Source: an uncultured bacterium (GTDB lineage: Bacteria > Pseudomonadota > Alphaproteobacteria > SP197). From it: a stretch of DNA of 14,307 nucleotides. Both the position numbers and the translations under genes were made by a program. Location: assembly GCA_938014945.1 (NCBI GenBank), contig CALLQH010000252.1, positions 1 through 14,307 on the forward strand, given 5' to 3'. Positions 1-5,022 of this stretch are shown here, one piece after another. Under the pieces are notes generated by a model. It was not told the DNA's origin, made no database searches, and worked only from the letters and a program-made list of their open reading frames with translations. Numbering within the stretch: the first letter of the stretch is position 1; each line of letters starts with the position of its first letter.

Positions 1-697
1 GCTGCGCCGCTTCGACCGCCACCCCGGCTTCTTTTTCGAGGATCGCGACAAGGCCTATCGCTTCTATCGCCAGATGACCCTGCGCTACCTCCAGGAGATC
101 GCCGGGCGCTGGCCCGAGGCGAGCCATCTGGTGATCAAGCAGCCCCTGCTCACCCATCACTTCCCCACGCTCGCCAAGCTGCTGCCGCGGGCCCGTTTCG
201 TCATCGTTGTGCGCGATCCCCGCGACATCGTCGCTTCGCTGGTGCAGGTCAGCGCACGCGAGAAGGAACAGCACGGTCACGAGCGTACCATGGGCGTTCC
301 GGCGATGGCGCAGCGCGTGCTGCAGCACTACGCCACGGTCCTGCAGGATTTCGGAGCCAAAGACAGCAAGCGCGTGATGTGGGTGCGTTACGAGGACATG
401 GTGCGCGCGCCTGAAGACGTGGCGCAGCGCCTAGGCGCCTTTACGGGGCTGGACCTCTCCGGCTATCAATCCGGCGAACCCTGGCGCGGCTGGGCCGATG
501 GCACCGTCAATCTGGAGGAGCGCAGGAAAAGCGCCTTTTTCTCGCCCCTCTGGGGCCAGGCCGTGACCGACGAACGGGTCGGAACATGGCCCGACGTGCT
601 GGATACAAGGCAGGCCGCCACGGTTGCGCGCATTCTGGCGCCGGTCATGCAGGCCTTCGGATATGCAGACGCCCGCCCGGGCACGACAACAACCTGA
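1..697 (+). CDS. Sulfotransferase family protein, 3' part only
   Basis: This is the C-terminal part of a PAPS-dependent sulfotransferase. The reading frame is open from base 2, with no start codon needed, so the gene begins outside the window; 231 residues are visible. The segment around 170-240 reads KQPLLT, then a beta strand ending in VVRDPRDIVASL. This matches the 3'-phosphate-binding motif of the family, in which an Arg and a Ser contact the 3'-phosphate of PAPS. The N-terminal 5'-phosphosulfate loop should lie upstream of the window and cannot be checked. Further on, a W-V-R-Y-E-D-M segment is also usual for the family. I see no transmembrane segment in the visible part. The acceptor cannot be predicted. 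The next gene follows after 17 bases on the same strand, so co-transcription is possible. Family call firm, substrate unknown. Confidence 0.85.
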   Translation, partial: LRRFDRHPGFFFEDRDKAYRFYRQMTLRYLQEIAGRWPEASHLVIKQPLLTHHFPTLAKLLPRARFVIVVRDPRDIVASLVQVSAREKEQHGHERTMGVPAMAQRVLQHYATVLQDFGAKDSKRVMWVRYEDMVRAPEDVAQRLGAFTGLDLSGYQSGEPWRGWADGTVNLEERRKSAFFSPLWGQAVTDERVGTWPDVLDTRQAATVARILAPVMQAFGYADARPGTTTT

Positions 698-700
698 GAC

Positions 701-705
701 AGGAG
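701..705 (+). promoter_or_regulatory. Ribosome binding site of gapR
   Basis: AGGAG lies 9 bases upstream of the ATG at 715, directly after the stop of the sulfotransferase gene. It fixes the start of the small GapR protein. Confidence 0.7.
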
Positions 706-714
706 TAGGGCCCC

Positions 715-963
715 ATGGCCGAGAGCGAGAGCAACATTGCCGGCGAGAAGCTGATGTCGCTGATCCAGCGCATCGAGCGTCTGGAAGAGGACCGCAGCAA
801 CATCGGTGCCGACATCCGCGAGATCTACCGCGAGGCCAAGGGCCTGGGCTTCGAACCCAAGATCATCCGCCAGCTCGTGAAGATGCGGAAGATGGAGGCC
901 AGCGACCGCCAGGAGGAAGAGGCCCTGATCGAGTCCTACAAGGCCGCCATCGGCATGCCCTGA
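715..963 (+). CDS. gapR: GapR-family (DUF2312) DNA-binding protein
   Basis: An 82-residue protein of the DUF2312/GapR family. The Caulobacter member is a nucleoid-associated protein that binds overtwisted, AT-rich DNA and helps topoisomerases ahead of replication forks. The sequence fits: a long charged N-terminal helix (about residues 8-45, with LMSLIQRIERLEEDR), a short turn at G-L-G-F-E, then a basic helix KIIRQLVKMRKM (about 51-62) and an acidic helix with DRQEEEAL. The GLGF-P-K-I-R core is the recognisable signature. Length is close to the usual 80-90 residues. A good RBS precedes the ATG. The S24 regulator follows 69 bases later on the same strand, with an inverted repeat between them. 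The function here is inferred from the family. Confidence 0.9.
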   Translation: MAESESNIAGEKLMSLIQRIERLEEDRSNIGADIREIYREAKGLGFEPKIIRQLVKMRKMEASDRQEEEALIESYKAAIGMP

Positions 964-981
964 ACGCGCCACAAGCGCGTT
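963..981 (+). repeat. Perfect 7-bp inverted repeat after gapR
   Basis: AACGCGC, a 5-base spacer CACAA, then GCGCGTT, starting on the last base of the gapR stop codon. No T run follows (TATCCCC), so it is a poor intrinsic terminator by itself. It could be a 3'-end stabilising hairpin for gapR mRNA or an operator for the XRE/S24 regulator, whose start lies 52 bases downstream. Which of these applies cannot be told from sequence. Confidence 0.5.
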
Positions 982-1032
982 ATCCCCATCGCGGCCCTTG
1001 GGTAAGCCGTCGTTTCCGGGCACGATGCCGTC

Positions 1033-1683
1033 ATGGCCGAAACCCGTCTCGTCAGCGAACTCAAGCGCCGCATGGTTGCCGGCGGCCTGTCGCAGAAGCG
1101 GCTGGCCCTGGCGGCGGGCCTCAACGAGACGGCCGTGCGCGACATCGTCGCCGGCCGTTCACGCCATCCCCGCCACGATACTCTGGAGAAACTTGCCGCC
1201 GTTCTGGGCTGCGGCGCGGCCGACCTGATCGAGCCGCGCAACGGTGCCGCCGTGCCGGCCCCGGACGGCGAGGGTTACCTGCTGATCGGGCGCTACGACC
1301 CGGAGCGCGACGGCGTGCGCGAGACCATCTCGCACCACGAGGGTGCGGCCGAGATGGCCTTTCGCGCCGACTGGCTGGCCGAACTGACGCGCACGCCCGT
1401 CAACCAGCTTGCCGCCATCGCCATGGAAGGCGACAGCATGGCGCCGACCATCGGCCCCGGCGACAGCCTGCTCATCGACCTGACGCAATGGTCGCCCGGC
1501 GCAGACGGCATTTATGTGCTGCGCCATGGCGAACGGCTGCTGGTCAAGCGACTGGCGGTCGATCCCCTGCGCCAGTTGGTGACGCTATCGTCGGACAACG
1601 CCAGCTATGCGGCACTGGCGCCGGTGACGATGGCGGAACTGGATCTGGTCGGCAGGGTGATCTGGGTGGGCAAACGCGTCTAG
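1033..1683 (+). CDS. XRE-type HTH regulator with C-terminal S24 (LexA/CI-like) domain
   Basis: A 216-residue transcriptional regulator. Residues about 5-60 form an XRE/Cro-type helix-turn-helix (LSQKRLALAAGL, then NETAVRDI). Residues about 127-212 form an S24/LexA-like domain, with Ser135 in EGDSM and Lys172 in LLVKRL. The Ser-Lys spacing of 37 residues equals that of E. coli LexA (Ser119/Lys156). I see no Ala-Gly or Cys-Gly dipeptide between residues 62 and 132, where self-cleavage normally happens, so it may sense something without LexA-type autocleavage. An in-frame TAA at 1003-1005 leaves ATG 1033 as the only credible start. No clear ribosome binding site precedes it. Its stop overlaps the stop of the convergent hydrolase gene. 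Target genes unknown; it is chromosomal-looking rather than part of a visible prophage. Confidence 0.87.
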   Translation: MAETRLVSELKRRMVAGGLSQKRLALAAGLNETAVRDIVAGRSRHPRHDTLEKLAAVLGCGAADLIEPRNGAAVPAPDGEGYLLIGRYDPERDGVRETISHHEGAAEMAFRADWLAELTRTPVNQLAAIAMEGDSMAPTIGPGDSLLIDLTQWSPGADGIYVLRHGERLLVKRLAVDPLRQLVTLSSDNASYAALAPVTMAELDLVGRVIWVGKRV

Positions 1684-2237
1684 AAACCGATCCCGGAGGC
1701 GGGCACGACACGCACCTGCGCCCTACCCGCACCGAAGCCGTCGAGCGTGCCGTTGTGGTGGGCAACGATATCGTCCTGGGTCAGCTTGCCCGAGTCTCCG
1801 GTGGTGTGGCCGTCGGCGATCAGCGTGACATCGTAGCCCAGCGAAACCGCCCGCCGGACGGTGGTGTCGACGCAATACTGGGTCATGCAACCGCCCATTG
1901 TGAGGCCGGTGATCCCGAGTCGCTCGAGATGGTGCTGCAGGCCGGTCTCGAAGAAGGCATCGCAGGCGGTCTTGCGCACCAGGATGTCATCGCCCGAGGG
2001 GGCAAGGGCATCGACGACTTCCCAGCCGGGGCAGCCCGGTGCCAGGCGGCCTCCCGACTCGCCATCATGCTGTACGACGATCACGGGGATTCCGGCGTCG
2101 CGGGCCCGGTCCCGCAGCCCCGCGAGTCGCGCCACCACGGCATCGAAGGCGCCCATGACCGCATCCCGCCGCGCCTCGCCGAAGGTCCCGTGCAGAACGG
2201 CCTTCTGCACGTCGATGATGAGAAGAGCGGCGCTCAT
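1680..2237 (-). CDS. Isochorismatase-family cysteine hydrolase
   Basis: A cytosolic alpha/beta hydrolase of the isochorismatase/nicotinamidase fold, 185 residues from the chosen start. The expected catalytic triad is visible: Asp9 in LLIIDVQ, Lys89 in VRKTACDAF and Cys122 in GGCMTQYCVDTT, with the Gly-Gly-Cys-Met stretch at the cis-peptide position. Family members hydrolyse amides or vinyl ethers such as nicotinamide, N-carbamoyl compounds or isochorismate; no nicotinamidase metal-binding D-x-H pattern is obvious, so the substrate is open. A GTG at 2249 would add four residues, but GGAG at 2247-2244 sits six bases before ATG 2237 and overlaps that GTG, so ATG 2237 is preferred. It is divergent from the aminotransferase and tail-to-tail with the S24 regulator, sharing CTAG at 1680-1683. 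Confidence 0.87.
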   Translation of the reverse strand: MSAALLIIDVQKAVLHGTFGEARRDAVMGAFDAVVARLAGLRDRARDAGIPVIVVQHDGESGGRLAPGCPGWEVVDALAPSGDDILVRKTACDAFFETGLQHHLERLGITGLTMGGCMTQYCVDTTVRRAVSLGYDVTLIADGHTTGDSGKLTQDDIVAHHNGTLDGFGAGRAQVRVVPASGIGF

Positions 2238-2243
2238 GGCGGT

Positions 2244-2247
2244 CTCC
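2244..2247 (-). promoter_or_regulatory. Ribosome binding site deciding the hydrolase start
   Basis: On the minus strand GGAG occupies 2247-2244, six bases before ATG at 2237. It overlaps the alternative GTG at 2249, which would have no usable upstream site. Confidence 0.6.
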
Positions 2248-2278
2248 ACGCGGCCCGTTGCGGCCGCTTCGCAGTATC

Positions 2279-2287
2279 ATTCTAGCA
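2279..2287 (-). promoter_or_regulatory. Candidate extended -10 promoter for the isochorismatase-family gene
   Basis: The minus strand reads TGCTAGAAT, an extended -10 (TGn followed by a hexamer matching TATAAT at 5 of 6). No good -35 is seen at 16-18 bases, as is common for extended -10 promoters. A start near 2272 would give a leader of roughly 35 bases before ATG 2237. Predicted by eye only. Confidence 0.45.
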
Positions 2288-2310
2288 TGCGCGCCCGCGG
2301 GTACGCACGG

Positions 2311-2339
2311 TTGCCAAACACCGGCGCGAAGCCTTAAAT
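2311..2339 (+). promoter_or_regulatory. Candidate sigma-70 promoter of the aminotransferase leader
   Basis: TTGCCA at 2311-2316 (5 of 6 to TTGACA), a spacer of exactly 17 bases, then TTAAAT at 2334-2339 (4 of 6 to TATAAT). The expected start is about A2346. It is back to back with the minus-strand extended -10 promoter, about 24 bases away. The resulting RNA would run straight into the two hairpins at 2350-2396. Confidence 0.55.
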
Positions 2340-2349
2340 GGCCGGACCG

Positions 2350-2366
2350 AGGCGCCCAGAGCGCCT
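2350..2366 (+). promoter_or_regulatory. Leader hairpin upstream of the terminator
   Basis: AGGCGC pairs perfectly with GCGCCT around the loop CCAGA (6-bp stem). It begins about four bases after the predicted transcription start. The GGCGC arm could instead pair with a second GCGCC copy at 2367-2371, which overlaps the left foot of the following terminator stem, so a weak switch between the two structures is conceivable. Confidence 0.45.
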
Positions 2367-2368
2367 GC

Positions 2369-2396
2369 GCCGTTGCGAACGACGCAACGGCTTTTT
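2369..2396 (+). terminator. Perfect intrinsic terminator in the aminotransferase leader
   Basis: GCCGTTGCG, loop AACGA, CGCAACGGC (perfect 9-bp stem), directly followed by TTTTT and then CTGTTTT. The T run exists only on the plus strand. The structure ends 30 bases before the aminotransferase ATG and lies downstream of its best promoter, so it may act as an attenuator, yield a short RNA, or stop antisense read-through from the gapR-S24 unit. Confidence 0.75.
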
Positions 2397-2426
2397 CTGT
2401 TTTGCTCCGAACACGAGGATCGCTCC

Positions 2427-3815
2427 ATGACCGTGCTGCCCAATTCGCCCCACGCGCGCGACATCAAGAACTACCTGCATCCCTACTCGAACCTGAAGAA
2501 GCACGAGGAACGGGGTCCGCTGATCATCGAGAAGGGCGACGGCATCTACGTCGAGGATCTGGAGGGCAACAAGTACATCGAGGGCCTGGCCGGCCTGTGG
2601 TGCACCTCGCTCGGCTTCAACAACGAGCGCCTGGTCGAGGCGGCCGCCGCGCAGATGCGCAAGCTGCCCTACTACCACGCCTTCTTCCATCGCTCGTCCA
2701 TGCCCTCGATCGACCTCGCCGAGCGCCTGATCGAGATGTCGCCGGGCAACATGTCGAAGGTCTGGTTCGCGAACTCCGGTTCGGAAGCCAACGACCACAT
2801 GATCAAGTTCGTCTGGTACTACAACAACGCCCGCGGCAAGCCCGAGAAGAAGAAGATCATCGCGCGCATCGGCGGCTACCACGGCATCGCCGTGTCGTCG
2901 GGCAGCCTCACCGGCATGCCCCTGATGCACAAGGGCTTCGACCTGCCGATCAAGAACATCCTGCACACCGGCTCGCCGCATCACTACCGCTTCGCCGAGG
3001 AAGGCGAGTCGGAGGAGGATTTCGCCACCCGCCGCGCCAACGAGCTGGAGCAGCAGATCCTGGCCGAGGGGCCCGAGACGGTCGCGGCCTTCGTTGCCGA
3101 GCCCGTGATGGGCGCCGGCGGCGTCATCCTGCCGCCCAAGACCTACTTCGAGAAGATCCAGGCGGTTCTCAAGAAGTACGACGTGCTGCTGGTCGCCGAC
3201 GAGGTGATCTGCGGCTTCCACCGCACCGGCAACACCTTCGGCTGCAACACCTACGGCATCGAGCCCGACATCATGGTGGTGGCCAAGCAGCTCTCCTCGG
3301 CCTACCTGCCGATCAGCGCTGTCCTCATCAACGAGAAGGTCTATGGCCCGATCCGTGACTTCTCCGACGAGAACGGCGTCCTGGCGACCGGCTTCACCTA
3401 TTCGGGCCATCCCGTTCCCGCCGCCGTCGCCGTCGAGACGCTGAAGATCTACGAGGAGCTCGACATCGCCAGCCACGTCAACAAGATGGCTCCGGTGATG
3501 CAGGAGCGCCTTGCCGCCCTGGGCGATCATCCCATCGTCGGCGAAGCCCGCGGCGTCGGCCTCATCGGCGCGGTCGAGCTGGTCAAGAGCAAGGAGACCA
3601 AGGAGAACTTCGGGCCTGCGATCGCGGCCTACTGCGGCGATGCCTGCCTGACCCACGGCCTGATCCTGCGCGCGGCCGCCGGCAATTCGGTCGCCGCCTG
3701 CCCGCCGCTGATCATCAAGGAAGACGAGATCCACCAGATGTTCGACCGCTTCAAGCTGGCGCTCGACGACACCTGGGCCCACGTCCAGAAGGAGAACCTG
3801 CTCGCCGCCGAGTAA
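2427..3815 (+). CDS. Class III (omega-type) PLP aminotransferase, amine/omega-amino acid:pyruvate type
   Basis: A 462-residue fold-type I, PLP-dependent class III aminotransferase. It moves the amino group of a terminal amine or omega-amino acid to a keto acid, usually pyruvate. Visible landmarks are SGSEAND (117-123, phosphate cup), GYHG (150-153, Tyr stacking on PLP), Glu225 in VAEPVMGAGG, Asp258 in VADEVICGF (pyridine N), catalytic Lys287 in VVAKQLSSAYLP, and Arg415 in LRAAAGN. From memory, Leu57-Trp58 and Arg415 match the Leu56-Trp57 and flipping Arg415 of the Vibrio fluvialis omega-transaminase and its SpuC-like relatives. AGGA at 2416-2419 supports ATG 2427; starts upstream in frame fall inside the terminator. 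Ends at a GNRA-loop terminator. Substrate could be putrescine, taurine, beta-alanine or another amine; sequence alone cannot tell. Confidence 0.9.
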   Translation: MTVLPNSPHARDIKNYLHPYSNLKKHEERGPLIIEKGDGIYVEDLEGNKYIEGLAGLWCTSLGFNNERLVEAAAAQMRKLPYYHAFFHRSSMPSIDLAERLIEMSPGNMSKVWFANSGSEANDHMIKFVWYYNNARGKPEKKKIIARIGGYHGIAVSSGSLTGMPLMHKGFDLPIKNILHTGSPHHYRFAEEGESEEDFATRRANELEQQILAEGPETVAAFVAEPVMGAGGVILPPKTYFEKIQAVLKKYDVLLVADEVICGFHRTGNTFGCNTYGIEPDIMVVAKQLSSAYLPISAVLINEKVYGPIRDFSDENGVLATGFTYSGHPVPAAVAVETLKIYEELDIASHVNKMAPVMQERLAALGDHPIVGEARGVGLIGAVELVKSKETKENFGPAIAAYCGDACLTHGLILRAAAGNSVAACPPLIIKEDEIHQMFDRFKLALDDTWAHVQKENLLAAE

Positions 3816-3842
3816 GGTTCGCCTCCTTCGAGGTTGCTGCTG

Positions 3843-3871
3843 CCGCCGGGTCCGCAAGGGCCCGGCGGTTT
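3843..3871 (+). terminator. Terminator of the aminotransferase gene
   Basis: CCGCCGGGTCC, tetraloop GCAA, GGGCCCGGCGG: an 11-bp stem containing one T-G wobble, capped by a GNRA loop and followed by only TTT. The short T run makes it a weaker intrinsic terminator, but its place 27 bases after the stop codon and before the convergent gene fits. There is no T run on the minus strand. Confidence 0.7.
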
Positions 3872-3876
3872 GCGTA

Positions 3877-5004
3877 TCAGGCCTGGAAGCGGGCGGGCGA
3901 CAGGCTTGCGCGGGTGAGTCCCGCCGCGGCCAGTGCGGCAGGCACCTCGCGGTCGAGGATGATCGCGGCGCAGTAGTCCGACAGCCCCGCCGAGGTCTGG
4001 ATACCCGCCCCGCCCTGGCCGATGTCCCAGAAGAAACCCTCCGCGGCGGCATCCCAGCCCGCCGCGGGCAGACGGTCCGGCAGGAAGGAGCGCAGGCCTG
4101 CCCAGCGTTTCTCGAAGCGGCGGATGTCCAGCGTGGTCCAGGCCATGATGTTCTCGGCCGCCTGGGCAAGGTCGAGTTCCTCGGGCTGGGCATCGCAGGG
4201 GGCCGAGGGCGTCTCGTCGGCAAGCGAGCCCATGATGAGGCCGGCCTCCGGCTTGAAGTAGAAACTCTCGCCGTCGTCGGCGACCAGCGGCCAGGACGAG
4301 GCATCCAGACCCTCGGGGCCGCGGAACGTGAAGGCGGTGCGCCGGCAGGGCTGCAGGCCGAGCGGCGCGATGCCGGCAAGCCGGGCGAGGTCGTCGCCCC
4401 AGGCCCCGGCGCAGTTGGCGACGACGGGGGCGGTGAAGGTGCCCGCCTTGGTCTCGACCTGCCAGACGCCGTCCCTGCGCGCCAAACCCAGCACCTCGGC
4501 ATCGCAGACGAGGCTGGCGCCGGCGCGGCGTGCAGCGGCGAGATAACCGCCGTGGATGGCATGGACGTCGATGTCCCCTGCCGTCGGCTCGAAGATGCCG
4601 TGGGAGAGTTTCTCCGGACGCAGCACCGGGCAGTGCCTGAGGCACTCCTGCGCATCGATACGATGCAGCAGGCGGCCCATGACATGGGCGAGTGCCGCCT
4701 CGTCGAAGTGGCTGTTGGCGGTGTCGTGGCCGATCGCGAGAAGGACCGGGCGGTTGACCAGCAGCGGCGTGTCGGTGAAGCCCGCGGGCGGCGCCTCGAT
4801 GAAACGGCGGGTTTCCTCGGAAAGCGCCTGGACGACCGCGCCGCCGATGGCATCGGTGTAATGCGCCGCCGAACGGCCGGTACTGTGGTAGCCGGGTTGT
4901 TCCTCGCGCTCCAGCAGGACGACACGGCGGTGCGGCGCGAGCCGCCAGGCAAGCGAGGCGCCGACCGCGCCGGCGCCCACGATCACGACATCGGCTTCGA
5001 CCAT
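3877..5004 (-). CDS. FAD-dependent D-amino-acid dehydrogenase, DauA-like (DAO family)
   Basis: A 375-residue flavoprotein of the DAO family that oxidises the alpha-amino group of an amino acid to an imine. The Rossmann motif VIVGAGAVGAS (7-17) and Glu32 bind FAD. The segment EQPGYHSTGRSAAHYT (35-50) and the same total length recall Pseudomonas aeruginosa D-arginine dehydrogenase DauA. Using my memory of that enzyme, the residues holding the substrate backbone align without gaps: His48, Thr50, Arg222, Tyr249, Arg305, Gly332 and Gln336. The two side-chain pocket residues differ: Tyr53 is Ile and Glu87 is Val. So a D-amino acid substrate is likely, but D-arginine is doubtful. It begins 18 bases after the RND gene, with GGGAG at 5018-5014 as RBS, and is the last gene of that operon. 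No DauB partner is in the window. Confidence 0.85.
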   Translation of the reverse strand: MVEADVVIVGAGAVGASLAWRLAPHRRVVLLEREEQPGYHSTGRSAAHYTDAIGGAVVQALSEETRRFIEAPPAGFTDTPLLVNRPVLLAIGHDTANSHFDEAALAHVMGRLLHRIDAQECLRHCPVLRPEKLSHGIFEPTAGDIDVHAIHGGYLAAARRAGASLVCDAEVLGLARRDGVWQVETKAGTFTAPVVANCAGAWGDDLARLAGIAPLGLQPCRRTAFTFRGPEGLDASSWPLVADDGESFYFKPEAGLIMGSLADETPSAPCDAQPEELDLAQAAENIMAWTTLDIRRFEKRWAGLRSFLPDRLPAAGWDAAAEGFFWDIGQGGAGIQTSAGLSDYCAAIILDREVPAALAAAGLTRASLSPARFQA

Positions 5005-5022
5005 GGCAGCGCTTCTCCCGGG

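Noticed and set aside
624..2285. A 553-codon plus-strand open frame covering gapR, the S24 gene and the hydrolase.
   Set aside because: Arg/Pro/Gly-rich shadow. The three genes it overlaps have clear homology and good starts in other frames or on the other strand.
2294..2301. Palindrome CCCGCGGG between the two divergent promoters, as an operator.
   Set aside because: Eight-base GC palindromes are common by chance in such GC-rich DNA, and there is no second copy or flanking symmetry.
2374..2401. An alternative promoter TTGCGA-17-TCTGTT inside the terminator of the aminotransferase leader.
   Set aside because: The -10 matches at only 3 of 6 and the hexamers coincide with the terminator stem and T run, which explain these bases better. 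Kept in mind as the main alternative to attenuation.
2334..4952. An 872-codon minus-strand open frame across the aminotransferase and the dehydrogenase.
   Set aside because: It is out of frame with the DauA-like protein and antisense to the aminotransferase, both of which have all family motifs. The N-terminal part is Arg/Ser/Pro-rich shadow sequence.
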